A stretch of 64,000 nt of DNA from Anaerobacillus alkalidiazotrophicus (GCF_001866055.1 NZ_MLQS01000031.1:62001-126000), one strand, 5' to 3'; positions 18,405-35,597 are shown, counted from the first letter of the stretch. The notes: generated by a model from the letters alone, not told the origin. Numbers and translations: made by a program.

Positions 18405-21164
18405 ATGGATTATAAAGAAACGTTATTAATGCCAAAAACAGAATTTCCGATGCGAGGGAACCTCCCTAATCGTGAGCCGCAAATTCAAGAAAAATGGAAT
18501 GAAGTAAATATTTACGCAAAAGTTCAAGAAAGAACCAAGGATCGTCCATTGTATGTTTTGCATGATGGTCCCCCTTATGCAAATGGTGATATTCATATTG
18601 GTCATGCTTTAAATAAAATTCTAAAAGATTTTATTGTTCGGTACAAATCAATGTCAGGTTTCCAAGCACCGTATGTTCCAGGATGGGACACACATGGGTT
18701 GCCAATTGAAACTGCATTAACAAAGAATGGTAAAGTTAAACGCAAAGAATTAACTGTAGCTGAGTTCCGTAAACTGTGTGAAGAGTATGCACTAGATCAG
18801 GTTGACCGTCAACGTGAACAGTTTAAACGTTTAGGTGTAAGGGGAGATTGGGAAAACCCATATATTACTCTTCATAAAGAATATGAGGCGCAGCAAATAA
18901 AGGTATTTGGTGAGATGGCCAAAAAAGGATATATTTACAAAGGGAAAAAACCAGTATATTGGTCTCCATCTTCTGAATCAGCATTAGCAGAAGCAGAAAT
19001 TGAGTATCAAGATAAACGCTCTCCTTCTATTTATGTTGCTTTTAATGTAAAAGAAGGAAATGATGCAATAACAGGTGATGAAAAAATCATTATCTGGACA
19101 ACAACACCTTGGACAATTCCAGCTAACTTGGCAATATGCTTACATCCTGAATTGGAGTATTCTGTAGTGGAAGTAAATGGTGAAAAATATATTGTTGCAT
19201 CAGCACTATTAGAAACACTTGTTAAAGAATTTGAGTGGGAAAATTATGAAGTTGTAAACAAAGTAAAGGGTGCACAATTAGAAAATATAAAAGCGGTTCA
19301 TCCACTGTACCAAAGAGATTCGTTAGTAATTCTTGGGGAACATGTTACAACAGATGCTGGAACAGGTTGTGTCCATACTGCACCTGGACATGGGGAAGAT
19401 GACTTTATTGTTGGGCAAAAATATGGGCTAGATGTATTATGTCCTGTTGATGATAAAGGTCACTTTACAAATGAGGCTCCTGGTTTTGAAGGGCTATTTT
19501 ATGATCAAGCTAATAAGCCAATAACTGAAAAACTTAAAGATACAGGTGCTTTATTAAAACTAACTTTTATGACACATTCATACCCACATGACTGGCGTAC
19601 GAAAAAACCTGTTATTTTTAGAGCTACAGCTCAATGGTTTGCATCAATTAAAGACTTTCGCGATCAGCTTTTAACGTCAATTAATGAAGTAGAGTGGGTA
19701 CCAGCTTGGGGTGAAACGAGACTTTTCAATATGGTTCGAGACCGTGGAGATTGGTGTATTTCAAGACAGCGAGCTTGGGGCGTTCCGATACCAGTATTTT
19801 ATGGCGAGGATAATGAACCAATTATTACTGATGAAACAATCGAGCATGTTTCGAACTTGTTTAGAGAACATGGATCTAATATTTGGTTTGAGTGGGATAC
19901 GAAAGATTTACTACCAGAAGGCTTTACATCGCCACAGAGTCCAAATGGTATCTTTACAAAAGAAACTGATATTATGGATGTTTGGTTTGATTCAGGTTCG
20001 TCGCATCAAAGTGTATTAGTGGAAAGAGAGGAATTACAACGTCCGGCTGATCTTTACTTAGAAGGTTCAGACCAATATCGTGGTTGGTTTAACTCATCTT
20101 TATCAACTTCAGTTGCAGTATCAGGTAAAGCACCATATAAAGGTGTTTTAAGCCATGGTTTCGTTCTTGATGGTGAAGGGAGAAAGATGAGTAAATCACT
20201 AGGAAATGTTGTTGTTCCAAATGACGTAATGAAACAATTAGGTGCAGATATACTTCGACTATGGGTTGCTTCAGTAGATTACCAAGCCGATGTACGTGTT
20301 TCTGATTTAATTTTAAAACAAGTTGCAGAAGTATATCGTAAAATTAGAAATACTTTCCGATTTTTATTAGGAAATCTACACGATTTTAACCCATCAACTG
20401 ATCGTGTAGCATTGAATGACTTACCTCAATTAGATCGTTACATTTTGATTAAGCTTAATAAACTTATTAAAGAAGTTAAGTCAAACTATGATCACTATCA
20501 ATTTGCAGGGGTGTACAATAAAGTTCATAATTTCTGCACGATTGAATTAAGTTCGTTCTATATGGATATTGCAAAGGATACATTATATATTCAACATAAA
20601 GAGCATTTAAATCGTCGCTCAATTCAAACTGTTATGTATGAAGTATTAGTTTCGTTAACGAAACTTGTCGCACCTATTTTGCCACATACAGCTGATGAAG
20701 TGTGGCCATTTATCCCAGGTATGGATGGTGACAGTGTTCAATTGACTGATATGCCTCAAGAGGACACGACTGTATATAATGATGAAATTGAAAGCAAATG
20801 GGATCAAGTGCTAGTTCTTCGTGATGATGTATTAAAATCATTAGAAACAGCAAGAAATGAAAAGAAAATTGGTAAATCACTAACAGCTGCTATAAGTCTT
20901 TATCCGAATTCAGAAGTGAAGCAATTGCTTTCGTCAATTGACGAATTAGAAAAATTATTTATTGTTTCTAAAGCTGAAATTATGGGAGATAAGGCTTCAG
21001 CTCCTGAACATGCTGAATATTTTGATACAATCGCCATTGTCGTACAGCCAGCTACTGGTGAAACATGTGAACGTTGTTGGGTTGTTTCTGAAACGGTTGG
21101 AAAAGATAAGGAACATCCTACGCTTTGTTCGAGCTGCACAGACATTGTAAAAGCTCATTATTAA
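18405..21164 (+). CDS. ileS: Isoleucyl-tRNA synthetase
   Basis: Class I aminoacyl-tRNA synthetase charging tRNA-Ile. The 919-residue protein carries HIGH (64-67) in [10 protein letters not shown], the editing domain with the [10 protein letters not shown] motif, the catalytic [19 protein letters not shown] (594-598) and a C-terminal zinc-binding CERCW...CSSC cluster, so it is the bacterial zinc-finger type. The ATG at 18405 follows TGGAGG; an in-frame ATG at 18387 overlaps that site. It is preceded by a T-box and followed by a terminator, so it is a single-gene unit. Confidence 0.98.
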   Translation: MDYKETLLMPKTEFPMRGNLPNREPQIQEKWNEVNIYAKVQERTKDRPLYVLHDGPPYANGDIHIGHALNKILKDFIVRYKSMSGFQAPYVPGWDTHGLPIETALTKNGKVKRKELTVAEFRKLCEEYALDQVDRQREQFKRLGVRGDWENPYITLHKEYEAQQIKVFGEMAKKGYIYKGKKPVYWSPSSESALAEAEIEYQDKRSPSIYVAFNVKEGNDAITGDEKIIIWTTTPWTIPANLAICLHPELEYSVVEVNGEKYIVASALLETLVKEFEWENYEVVNKVKGAQLENIKAVHPLYQRDSLVILGEHVTTDAGTGCVHTAPGHGEDDFIVGQKYGLDVLCPVDDKGHFTNEAPGFEGLFYDQANKPITEKLKDTGALLKLTFMTHSYPHDWRTKKPVIFRATAQWFASIKDFRDQLLTSINEVEWVPAWGETRLFNMVRDRGDWCISRQRAWGVPIPVFYGEDNEPIITDETIEHVSNLFREHGSNIWFEWDTKDLLPEGFTSPQSPNGIFTKETDIMDVWFDSGSSHQSVLVEREELQRPADLYLEGSDQYRGWFNSSLSTSVAVSGKAPYKGVLSHGFVLDGEGRKMSKSLGNVVVPNDVMKQLGADILRLWVASVDYQADVRVSDLILKQVAEVYRKIRNTFRFLLGNLHDFNPSTDRVALNDLPQLDRYILIKLNKLIKEVKSNYDHYQFAGVYNKVHNFCTIELSSFYMDIAKDTLYIQHKEHLNRRSIQTVMYEVLVSLTKLVAPILPHTADEVWPFIPGMDGDSVQLTDMPQEDTTVYNDEIESKWDQVLVLRDDVLKSLETARNEKKIGKSLTAAISLYPNSEVKQLLSSIDELEKLFIVSKAEIMGDKASAPEHAEYFDTIAIVVQPATGETCERCWVVSETVGKDKEHPTLCSSCTDIVKAHY

Positions 21165-21196
21165 ACGGATAGTAACAGGTTTATTTCTGTAAGGTG

Positions 21197-21238
21197 AAAG
21201 CAAAACAGATTTCTCAAATCTGTTTTGCTTTTTTTATT
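21197..21238 (+). terminator. Terminator after ileS
   Basis: 16 bp perfect stem AAAGCAAAACAGATTT / AAATCTGTTTTGCTTT with a 3-base loop and a T tail. Confidence 0.92.
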
Positions 21239-21361
21239 TTATGAAATTTTTACGTTTGTTAAATAAAACATATATTATTTAGTAAATCTTGTTTCGTCTA
21301 AGGAAAGAAACGGAGGATAAACTATATTTGAAACCCTCTTATCCAAAAGGAGGCGAATGAG

Positions 21362-22045
21362 ATGGGTAAATATGATCAAATAAAAGAACAATTGATAGCA
21401 GAAAAAATTCGAATAGAAGAACGGTTAAAGGAAACTGATCGTTACGGGTTAGATGAAACAATGTCTTTTTCAACAGGAGAACTATCACAATATGATAATC
21501 ATCCTGCAGATACAGCGACAGACACGTATGAGAGAGGTAAAGATATAGCATTATATGAACATGTTCATCAAGAACTGGAAGATGTTGAACTAGCTTTACA
21601 AAAAATTGAAAATGGAACATATGGAATATGTGAAGTATCAGGGAAAGAAATCCCATTGGAAAGACTTCAAGCTTTACCTACAGCTCGTACAGTAATTGAA
21701 TACAGTAAGGAAAATGAAATTGCCAGAGAAAGACCTGTTGAAGAAGATGTATTAGAAAATTTCGATAAATTTAATTTTGATAATAATTATCGAGAGACCG
21801 AATTTGATGCTGAAGATGCTTGGCAGTCTGTTGCACAATTTAATGATAATTCGATGGTGTTTGAAGATTCTAGCTTAAATAGTAGTGAAGAGTTAATTGG
21901 TTATGTAGAAGAATTAGATGCATTTGCATCTACAGATATTACGGGCTATAAGGGTGATGAAAATATTGAAATTGTAAGAAACGTTCATTACGATCACTAT
22001 ATGGATCAACTCGATCGGTTAGAGGCAAGTGACGAGAGTGAATGA
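21362..22045 (+). CDS. ylyA: YlyA, TraR/DksA-like RNA polymerase-binding protein
   Basis: 227-residue protein of the YteA/YlyA subgroup of the DksA/TraR family. An N-terminal coiled coil (about 1-80, ending in ELEDVELALQKIENGTYG) is followed by the DksA-type zinc-finger region YGICEVSGKEIPLERLQALPTA. Only one of the usual cysteines remains, so zinc binding is doubtful; this is normal for the subgroup as far as I know. B. subtilis YlyA modulates sigma-G-dependent transcription, and sigG is in this window. The acidic C-terminal tail (about 120-227) is specific to the subgroup. AAAGGAGGCG precedes the start. Confidence 0.88.
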   Translation: MGKYDQIKEQLIAEKIRIEERLKETDRYGLDETMSFSTGELSQYDNHPADTATDTYERGKDIALYEHVHQELEDVELALQKIENGTYGICEVSGKEIPLERLQALPTARTVIEYSKENEIARERPVEEDVLENFDKFNFDNNYRETEFDAEDAWQSVAQFNDNSMVFEDSSLNSSEELIGYVEELDAFASTDITGYKGDENIEIVRNVHYDHYMDQLDRLEASDESE

Positions 22046-22051
22046 ATCTTC

Positions 22052-22092
22052 AATCAGAAGGGGACCATTTCTCCTTCTGATTATTTACTTTT
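22052..22092 (+). terminator. Terminator after ylyA
   Basis: 10 bp stem AATCAGAAGG / CCTTCTGATT followed after a few bases by a run of T. Confidence 0.75.
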
Positions 22093-22133
22093 TTTACCTG
22101 TATACATAAATTTACCATGAAGTACGATATCAA

Positions 22134-22162
22134 TTGTTCAAACCGCGCTCCTATGCTAAAAT
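22134..22162 (+). promoter_or_regulatory. Candidate sigma-A promoter of lspA-ylyB
   Basis: TTGTTC (22134-22139), 17-base spacer, TAAAAT (22157-22162) with a TG at the extended -10 position. It lies downstream of the ylyA terminator and 41 bases before the lspA start. Confidence 0.5.
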
Positions 22163-22202
22163 CAAGAAGGTGTGCAACATATGGAGAAGCGGAGGAACAA
22201 AA

Positions 22203-22667
22203 GTGAAATATTATATATTAGCATTAAGTGTCCTAATTTTAGATCAAGTAACAAAATGGTTAGTTGTTACAAAAATGAATTTAAATCAACAAATTCCTGT
22301 TATTGAAAGAGTATTTTATTTAACTTCTCATCGAAATAAAGGCGCAGCGTTTGGTATTTTGCAAGGGCAGATGTGGTTATTTTTTATTGTTACTGCATTT
22401 GTAGTGGCTTTTGTGGTTTACTATCTTACCAAATATGCAAGTCAAAGTAAATTGCTTGGGGTATCATTAGGTTTAGTATTGGGTGGAGCAATTGGAAATT
22501 TTATTGACAGATTATTCCGTGGCGAAGTTGTTGATTTTATTGATGTTTACATTTTTACATATGATTTTGCAATATTTAATGTTGCAGATATGGCATTGGT
22601 AGTTGGAGTAGGACTATTAATGATACAAATATTTATGGAAGACAAAAATGCAAGGGAGAGCAAATGA
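22203..22667 (+). CDS. lspA: Signal peptidase II (lipoprotein signal peptidase)
   Basis: 154-residue membrane aspartic protease that cleaves signal peptides of prolipoproteins. Four transmembrane segments are visible (about 3-20, 58-76, 85-103, 125-143). The family motifs HRNKGAAFGI, GGAIGNFIDRLFRGEVVDFI and FAIFNVADMAL contain the two catalytic aspartates (in NFIDR... and FNVAD). The GTG start at 22203 follows GCGGAGGAAC. It directly abuts ylyB with no gap. Confidence 0.95.
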   Translation: MKYYILALSVLILDQVTKWLVVTKMNLNQQIPVIERVFYLTSHRNKGAAFGILQGQMWLFFIVTAFVVAFVVYYLTKYASQSKLLGVSLGLVLGGAIGNFIDRLFRGEVVDFIDVYIFTYDFAIFNVADMALVVGVGLLMIQIFMEDKNARESK

Positions 22668-23591
22668 ATGGAACATTTTGAATGGATAATTGATGAGGCG
22701 GTTCAGAACGAACGTTTAGATAAGTGGATTTCCTCACAAGATAATGATTGGTCTCGAACACAAGTCCAACAATGGATGAAAGAAGGAAACCTAAAAGTAA
22801 ATGGAAAGAACATTAAAAGTAATTATAAATGCCAAAAAGGTGATAAAGTATTGTTAGAAGTGCCAGAACCTAAAATTTTAGATGTTGAGCCAGAGGAAAT
22901 GAATTTAGATATTGTATATGAAGATCAACATGTCCTTGTTGTAAATAAACCTAGAGGGATGGTTGTTCACCCAGCGCCAGGGCATTTATCTGGAACTTTA
23001 GTTAATGGTCTAATGGCCCATTGTAAGGATTTATCAGGAATTAATGGTGTTCTACGTCCAGGGATCGTTCATCGGATTGACAAAGATACATCAGGATTGT
23101 TAATGGTTGCAAAAAATGATAAAGCACATGAATCACTTGTTAATCAATTAAAAGATAAAACAACGACAAGGATCTATAAAGCAATTACCCATGGTGTGAT
23201 CGCGCATGATCACGGAACAATTGATGCCCCTATCGGTAGAGATAGACAAGATCGACAAAGTATGACAGTTACTGATGAAAATAGTAAGGAAGCTGTAACC
23301 CATTTTACTGTATTAGAAAGGCTAAAGGATTTTTCATTAATAGAGTGCACACTTGAAACAGGGAGAACACATCAAATTCGTGTTCATTTAAAATATATTG
23401 GTCACCCAATAGCAGGGGATCCAAAATATGGACCGCCAAGGACGTTAAAGTTACCAATTAACGGCCAAGCACTACATGCTGCTGTTTTAGGATTCACCCA
23501 TCCAGTTACAAACGAAAGGTTAACTTTTGAAAGAGATGTACCTGAAGACTTTCAACATTTGTTAAATGAAATTAGAAAAACTTCTAATTGA
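22668..23591 (+). CDS. ylyB: RluA/RluD family 23S rRNA pseudouridine synthase (YlyB)
   Basis: 307-residue pseudouridine synthase. An N-terminal S4 domain (about 15-75: LDKWISSQ...VNGKNIKSNYKCQKGD) is followed by the catalytic domain with VNKPRGMVVHPAPGH and HRIDKDTSGLLMVAK, where the aspartate in HRIDKDTSG is the nucleophile, and the C-terminal ETGRTHQIRVHL motif. It is in an operon with lspA. The target site, probably the RluD-type position in 23S rRNA, is inferred from family membership. The stop codon touches the -35 box of the pyr promoter. Confidence 0.92.
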   Translation: MEHFEWIIDEAVQNERLDKWISSQDNDWSRTQVQQWMKEGNLKVNGKNIKSNYKCQKGDKVLLEVPEPKILDVEPEEMNLDIVYEDQHVLVVNKPRGMVVHPAPGHLSGTLVNGLMAHCKDLSGINGVLRPGIVHRIDKDTSGLLMVAKNDKAHESLVNQLKDKTTTRIYKAITHGVIAHDHGTIDAPIGRDRQDRQSMTVTDENSKEAVTHFTVLERLKDFSLIECTLETGRTHQIRVHLKYIGHPIAGDPKYGPPRTLKLPINGQALHAAVLGFTHPVTNERLTFERDVPEDFQHLLNEIRKTSN

Positions 23592-23616
23592 CAGGTTTGA
23601 AGAATTTTGTCATAAT
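23588..23616 (+). promoter_or_regulatory. Sigma-A promoter of the pyr operon
   Basis: Consensus TTGACA (23588-23593), 17-base spacer, CATAAT (23611-23616). The -35 box overlaps the last codon and stop of ylyB. It lies about 25 bases before the first PyrR-binding sequence. Confidence 0.8.
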
Positions 23617-23639
23617 GTAAGAGAAAAGAACATACTAGC

Positions 23640-24349
<710 letters not shown>

Positions 24350-24453
24350 ATGAGTCCTGTGAGGCTTGCAAGGGGTACTCCTCTTACTGAACTATGCTCA
24401 ATGATAGTTCAAAAGGATGACCGTACCTCTTTGTGAAATCAAAGAGGTTTTTT
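24350..24453 (+). promoter_or_regulatory. PyrR attenuator 2 (between pyrR and pyrP)
   Basis: PyrR-binding word GAGTCCTGTGAGGCTTGCAAGG (from 24352), followed by GATAGTT-type antiterminator pairing, then terminator stem ACCTCTTTG / CAAAGAGGT (24425-24448) and T tail. Confidence 0.9.
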
Positions 24454-24481
24454 GTATGAAAATCAAGAGGAGAGATGTTAT

Positions 24482-25795
24482 ATGTACAACAAAGAAGTAG
24501 GAATTCGTGAAATACCAAAGGTTGATAAATGGTTAGTATTAAGTTTACAGCATTTGTTTGCGATGTTTGGAGCAACAATCTTAGTCCCTTATTTAGTAGG
24601 TCTAAGCCCAGCAGTCGCGCTAATTTCTAGTGGATTAGGTACACTTGCATATTTATTTATTACTCGTGGTCAAGTACCAGCATATTTAGGTTCATCGTTT
24701 GCTTTTATTGCGCCAATTATTGCGGCTTCAACAATTGGTGGTCCTGAAGGAGCGATGGTCGGAAGTTTTGTAGCGGGATTAGTTTATGGAGTAATAGCAA
24801 TAGTAATTAAGAAATGCGGAATCAGTTGGTTAATGAATATCTTGCCACCAATCGTTGTTGGTCCTGTAATTATGGTAATCGGTTTAGGTTTGGCAGGTGT
24901 TGCTATAAATATGGCAATGAATAATCAAGTAACAGGTGAATATAGTGGAGTATTATTTTCAATCGCACTTGTAACGTTAGCAATTACAGTGTTAGCATCA
25001 ATGTTCTTTAAAGGTTTTTTCGGACTTATTCCAATTCTAATCGGTATAGTTGGTGGATACACATATGCATACTTTCAAGGTGTTGTTGATTTACAACCTG
25101 TAAGAGATGCAGCTTGGTTTGCAATGCCAGATTTTATTGTTCCATTTGTAACGTATACTCCAGCATTTTCGTGGGAAATTATACTGATTATTGTCCCAAT
25201 TGCAGTAGTAACAATAGCAGAACACATTGGTGATCAAATGGTTCTTAGTAAAGTAGTGGGAAAAAATTTCATCAAAAACCCTGGTTTACATCGCTCGCTT
25301 TTAGGTGATGGGGTAGCGACAATGATTTCAAGTGTACTAGGTGGACCACCTAATACAACATATGGTGAAAATATTGGTGTAGTAGCTTTAACTCGTGTTT
25401 ACAGTGTTTTTGTTATCGGTGGTGCTGCGGTGTTAGCAATAATGTTCGGTTTTGTAGGTAAAATTGCTGCATTAATCTCAACAATTCCTACAGCGGTTAT
25501 GGGCGGTGTATCGATCCTTCTATTTGGTATTATTGCTTCAAGTGGGTTAAGAATGTTAATTGATAATAAAATTGATCTAGGTAAAAAACGTAACCTAATT
25601 ATTTCATCAGTAATTTTAGTAATTGGTATTGGTGGAGCGTTTATTCAAGTTTCTGATACTATTCAAATTGCAGGTATGGCTTTGGCAACAATCATTGGGA
25701 TTGTTTTAAACCTTATATTACCGGGAAGAGAGAACGTAGATACTAATGCAATGTTTGTAGAAGATGATGCGAATGAGCAAAAAATTGCAGCTTAA
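24482..25795 (+). CDS. pyrP: PyrP, uracil permease (NCS2 family)
   Basis: 437-residue uracil:cation symporter with about 12-14 transmembrane segments. NCS2/UraA features include QHLFAMFGATILVPYLVGLSPAVALISSG near the N-terminus, TIAEHIGDQMVLSKVVGKNF with the functional glutamate, and GGPPNTTYGENIGVVALTRVYS. The ATG at 24482 follows AAGAGGAGAG; an upstream in-frame start at 24452 lies in the attenuator terminator. It is flanked by attenuators 2 and 3, as in Bacillus. Confidence 0.96.
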   Translation: MYNKEVGIREIPKVDKWLVLSLQHLFAMFGATILVPYLVGLSPAVALISSGLGTLAYLFITRGQVPAYLGSSFAFIAPIIAASTIGGPEGAMVGSFVAGLVYGVIAIVIKKCGISWLMNILPPIVVGPVIMVIGLGLAGVAINMAMNNQVTGEYSGVLFSIALVTLAITVLASMFFKGFFGLIPILIGIVGGYTYAYFQGVVDLQPVRDAAWFAMPDFIVPFVTYTPAFSWEIILIIVPIAVVTIAEHIGDQMVLSKVVGKNFIKNPGLHRSLLGDGVATMISSVLGGPPNTTYGENIGVVALTRVYSVFVIGGAAVLAIMFGFVGKIAALISTIPTAVMGGVSILLFGIIASSGLRMLIDNKIDLGKKRNLIISSVILVIGIGGAFIQVSDTIQIAGMALATIIGIVLNLILPGRENVDTNAMFVEDDANEQKIAA

Positions 25796-25798
25796 TAT

Positions 25799-25916
25799 TA
25801 ATCCCTTTAATGAAGTACAGAGAGACTTGAAAGGGTGTTAACTCCAGAGAAATGAGTATTCATGTCTTCTCTTTAGAGCACCCTTACGAAAAAAAACGTA
25901 AGGGTGCTTTATTTTT
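25799..25916 (+). promoter_or_regulatory. PyrR attenuator 3 (between pyrP and pyrB)
   Basis: PyrR-binding stem CCCTTT...GTACAGAGAGACTTGAAAGGG (25803-25834), antiterminator region with AGAGAA / TTCTCT, and terminator stem AGCACCCTTACG / CGTAAGGGTGCT (25877-25908) with T tail. The region to the pyrB start (25917-26068) shows no other element. Confidence 0.88.
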
Positions 25917-26047
25917 GAAAGTTAATGGTTTGTGTGTTATGAAACGCATGTATGTTTTCTTAGAAATAACTTTGTTAAGGCTAAAAGTTAGGTTAATGAC
26001 AAATCGCTAATAGAGGTACAATAAACAAAACGTATTAAGTTAAGTAA

Positions 26048-28249
<2,202 letters not shown>

Positions 28250-28253
<4 letters not shown>

Positions 28254-29344
28254 AACGTCAATTAATATTAGAAAATGGAACTGTTTTTGTTGGAAAAGCT
28301 TTTGGTAGTGAGCGTGAGCAAATGGGAGAGGTTGTGTTTAATACAGGTATGACAGGTTACCAAGAAATTTTATCTGATCCTTCGTATTGTTCACAAATCG
28401 TTACATTAACATATCCACTAATCGGGAATTACGGTATAAATCGTGATGACTTTGAGTCAATCAAGCCATCCATTAATGGTCTAATTGTGAAAGAAGCTGC
28501 CAAATATCCAAGTAATTGGCGCAATGAAGAATCAATAGATGAGTTATTAAAAGCTCTTGATATCCCAGGATTAGAAGGGATTGATACAAGAAAACTTACT
28601 CGCATGATACGTGAGCATGGGGTTCTGAAAGGGAAACTTTGTTCAATGGATGTGAATGTTGATGAGGTTGTTCGTGAACTTAAAGGCACTCCACTCATCG
28701 AAAATCAAGTATCAATGGTTTCTACAAAGGAATCATACAATAGTCCAGGTCGAGGCTTCCGTGTTGTTTTAGTAGACTTTGGGATGAAAAAAGGTATCCT
28801 TCGCGAATTAAATAATCGAAATTGTGATGTTGTTGTTGTGCCGTATAATACTACTTGTGAAGAAATTTTACGTTTAAACCCAGATGGAATTATGCTCAGT
28901 AATGGCCCAGGGGACCCTGTAAGTGTTCCAGAAGCTATTGAGATGTTAAAAGAGCTTTTAGGTAAAAAACCGATATTTGGGATTTGTTTAGGTCATCAAT
29001 TGTTAGCACTAGCTTGTGGAGCGAAAACAACAAAACTTAAGTTCGGTCATCGTGGGTCAAATCATCCTGTAAAAGAATTAATTACAGGAAAGATTGATAT
29101 CACTGCACAAAACCACGGATATACAGTAGAAGAGTCATCAATTAAAGATACAAGATTAACTATCACTCATATTTCTGTTAATGATGGGACAGTTGAAGGA
29201 ATTGAACATCTTGATTATCCAGCCTTTAGTGTTCAATATCATCCAGAAGCATCTCCAGGACCAGAAGATGCCAACGATTTGTTTGAACGCTTTATGAATT
29301 TAATGGAAAAAAATATTGAAGCAAAGACGCTAGCTAGGGGGTAA
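28250..29344 (+). CDS. carA: Carbamoyl-phosphate synthase small (glutaminase) chain
   Basis: 364-residue subunit that supplies ammonia from glutamine to CarB. The class I amidotransferase triad is visible: nucleophile Cys246 in FGICLGHQ and the histidine and glutamate in [12 protein letters not shown]. The N-terminal domain has [21 protein letters not shown] at 28250 overlaps the pyrC stop; an upstream in-frame ATG within pyrC is rejected. This is the pyrimidine-linked copy (also called pyrAA in Bacillus). Confidence 0.96.
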
Positions 29345-29348
29345 CAAC

Positions 29349-32300
29349 ATGCCAAAACGTAATGATATAAAAAAGATATTAGTAATCGGTTCAGGACCAA
29401 TTGTTATAGGACAAGCTGCAGAGTTTGATTATGCAGGGACGCAAGCGTGTCAAGCATTAAAAGAAGAGGGTTACGAAGTTATTTTAATTAACTCCAATCC
29501 GGCTACAATTATGACAGATACTTCCATGGCTGATAAAGTCTACATTGAACCAATTACGTATGAATTTGTTAGTCGTATTATTAGACAAGAACAACCAGAC
29601 GGTTTGTTACCTACTTTAGGTGGACAAACAGGATTAAATATGGCGGTTGAACTACAAAAGTCAGGAATATTAGATGAGTTTAATATTGAACTTTTAGGAA
29701 CGAAGCTTCACTCTATTGAACAAGCAGAAGATCGTGATTTATTCCGTACACTTATGAACGATTTAAATGAGCCAGTACCACCAAGTGCTATTATTCATAC
29801 TCTTGAAGAAGCTTATGAGTTTGTTCAAGAAATTGGTTATCCAATTATTGTTCGTCCAGCATACACATTAGGTGGAACTGGTGGTGGCCTAGTATATAAC
29901 GAAGAAGATTTAATTGAAATTGTTACGAGTGGTTTAAAGTATAGCCCCGTAACTCAATGTTTAGTCGAAAAAAGTATTGCTGGGTTCAAAGAAGTCGAGT
30001 ATGAAGTAATGCGTGATGGTAAAGATCAAGCTATCGTTGTTTGTAATATGGAAAATATAGACCCAGTAGGTATTCATACTGGTGACTCAATTGTTGTAGC
30101 ACCAAGCCAAACATTATCAGATCGTGAATATCAAATGTTACGTAATTCTTCATTGAAAATTATTCGTGCATTAGGAATTGAAGGTGGATGTAACGTACAA
30201 TTTGCATTAGATCCTGATAGCTATCAGTACTACATTATCGAGGTTAACCCACGTGTGAGTCGTTCTTCAGCACTAGCTTCAAAAGCTACAGGTTACCCGA
30301 TTGCAAAAATCGCAGCAAAAATTGCCGTTGGTTATGCTCTTGATGAGATTATGAACCCAATAACAAAAACAACGTATGCAAGTTTTGAACCAGCCCTAGA
30401 TTATGTTGTTTCGAAAATTCCACGTTGGCCTTTCGATAAATTTGAAGCTGCAAATCGTACACTTGGAACGCAAATGAAAGCAACAGGAGAAGTAATGGCT
30501 ATAGGAAGAAACTTAGAAGAGTCGTTACTAAAGGCTGTACGTTCATTAGAAGCAAATGTATTACACTTGGAAATTGAAAAATTAAAATCTCTTACACAAG
30601 AAGAGATGGACCACCGCCTACAAAAAGCTGATGATGAGCGTTTGTTTATTGTTGCTGAAGCTATGCGTCGTGGGTATACAGTTGAGCAATTGTGGGAACT
30701 AACGAAAATTGATCGTTTCTTCTTAAATAAGATTTTAGGTATCGTACAATTTGAAGAAACGTTAAAAGCAGAAGCATTTAATCAAGAAATTCTTCAAGAA
30801 GCGAAAGAACTAGGATTTTCAGACGATGCGATTGCTTCATTTTGGAATTGTACTGAAAATGATGTCTATAAATTCCGTTATGAAAAAGGTATTGTTCCGG
30901 TGTATAAAATGGTTGATACGTGTGCAGCTGAGTTTGCTTCAGCTACGCCATATTACTACGGAACTTATGAAGAAGAAAATGAATCAATTATTACAGATAA
31001 AAAGAGTATCGTTGTTTTAGGGTCTGGTCCAATTCGTATCGGTCAAGGGATTGAGTTTGACTACGCAACAGTTCACACTGTCCTAGCAATTAAAGAAGCT
31101 GGTTATGAAGCCATTATTATTAACAATAATCCTGAAACGGTATCTACTGATTTCAGTATTTCAGATAAATTATACTTTGAACCGTTAGCTGTAGAAGATG
31201 TTATGCATATTATTAATCACGAAAAACCACTAGGAGTTATTGTGCAATTTGGTGGTCAAACAGCAATCAACTTAGCGGAAGAGTTAGAAGCTCGTGGTGT
31301 TAAGATTTTAGGAACTTCTCTAGAAGACATGGACCGTGCAGAAAATCGTGATAAGTTTGAACAAGCCCTACAACAGCTTCAAGTACCACAACCATTAGGT
31401 CGTACAGCAACAAGTGTTGATCAAGCAGTAGAAATTGCTCGTACAATTGGCTATCCTGTTTTAGTTCGTCCTTCTTACGTATTAGGTGGGCGTGCTATGG
31501 AGATTGTTTATTACGAAGCTGAATTACTTCGTTATATGGAAAATGCAGCTAAGGTTAATCCGAAGCACCCTGTTTTAATTGACCGTTATTTAATTGGTAA
31601 GGAAATTGAAGTAGATGCTATTTGTGATGGTGAGACTGTAGTTATTCCAGGAATTATGGAGCATATCGAAAGAGCTGGTGTTCATTCTGGTGACTCCATT
31701 GCAGTATACCCACCACAAAGCTTATCAAAAGAAACGAAGGATAAGATTGTTGAAAGAACGATTAAACTAGCTAAAGGTTTAAACATTGTTGGTTTGTTGA
31801 ACATTCAATTCGTACTTCATGAAGATGAAGTTTATGTGTTAGAAGTAAATCCTCGTTCTAGTCGTACGGTTCCATTTTTAAGTAAAATTACGGGTGTACC
31901 AATGGCTAACTTAGCAACAAAGGCGATATTAGGAATTAACCTTAACGACTTAGGTTATAAAACAGGATATGTACCAGAACCAAAAGAAGTTTCCGTAAAG
32001 GTACCAGTATTCTCGTTTGCGAAACTACGTGATGTTGATATTACGCTTGGGCCTGAGATGAAATCTACTGGTGAGGTTATGGGACGAGATTATTCGTTGG
32101 CAAAAGCTCTTTATAAAGGCTTAGTAGCTTCAGGAATGAAAATTCCTACACATGGGTCAGTACTATTCACTGTAGCAGACAAAGATAAAGAAGAAGCAAT
32201 GGAGTTAGTACGTCGTTTCCACCGAATTGGATATCATATACTTGCAACAGAAGGTACAGCGGCAGTTGTGAAAGAAGATAATATCCCTGTGACAGTAGTA

Positions 32301-32560
32301 AACAAAATTGGTGGAGAAGAGCCACATATGTTAGATGTTATTCGTAAAGGTCATGCACAGTTTGTCATTAATACGTTAACAAAAGGAAAGCAACCACTCC
32401 GTGATGGGTTTAGAATTCGTCGTGAAGCCGTTGAAAATGGCGTGGTGTGTTTAACAAGCATGGACACTGCGGAAGCATTGTTACGTGTATTAGAATTAAT
32501 TACATTTGCATCAGAGCCAATGCCATCATTTGAGGAACAAAAAACGGCGGTGACTTTAAA

Positions 32561-32564
<4 letters not shown>
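29349..32564 (+). CDS. carB: Carbamoyl-phosphate synthase large chain
   Basis: 1071-residue subunit making carbamoyl phosphate from bicarbonate, ammonia and two ATP. Two homologous halves are clear: the first starting [24 protein letters not shown] and the second near residue 550 with [23 protein letters not shown]. Each has an ATP-grasp domain ([20 protein letters not shown] and [20 protein letters not shown]). The C-terminal MGS-like domain (about 930-1071) is the allosteric UMP-binding part. A ribosome binding site GGGGG precedes the ATG. Its stop overlaps pyrK (ATGA). Confidence 0.98.
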
Positions 32565-34959
<2,395 letters not shown>

Positions 34960-34979
<20 letters not shown>

Positions 34980-35589
34980 TCATTTACTAGAAATCGAAGC
35001 AGTACATCTTCGTCCAAATGATCCTTTTACATGGACATCAGGGATAAAATCACCAATTTATTGTGACAATCGTTTAACTCTTTCTTATCCATTAGTACGT
35101 AGAAAGATTGCTATTGGATTAGAAGAATTAATCACTAAGCATTTTCCTTCAGTTGATGTGGTAGCAGGTACAGCTACAGCAGGAATTCCGCATGCTGCTT
35201 GGGTAAGTGAAAATTTAAATTTACCTATGGTATATGTACGTGGTAAAGCAAAAGAGCATGGGAAAGGAAATCAAATCGAAGGTCTTGTAAAGCCAGGACA
35301 AAACGTCGTAATTGTGGAAGACTTAATTTCTACAGGTGGGAGCGTCATAACAACGAAAGAAGCCTTGCTTGAAGCTGGTGTAAATGTCCTTGGAGTTGTA
35401 GCCATTTTTACATATGGGTTAGAAAAAGGAAATAAACAGTTAGAAGATGCAGAGTTAGAGTATTATACGATTACCGACTACTCCACGTTAATAGAAGTAG
35501 CAAATGAACGAAAAATGATTACGGATACCGATTTAGAAAAATTAAAAAAATGGCGTAACAATCCAGCTACGTTGGATTGGCTGGCTTAA
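34960..35589 (+). CDS. pyrE: Orotate phosphoribosyltransferase
   Basis: 209-residue phosphoribosyltransferase making OMP from orotate and PRPP. PRPP loop [21 protein letters not shown] (about 111-131), plus [16 protein letters not shown] near the start. The start is GTG at 34960 within pyrF. It is the last gene of the operon and is followed within 10 bases by a strong terminator. Confidence 0.96.
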
Positions 35590-35597
35590 AAGTAATT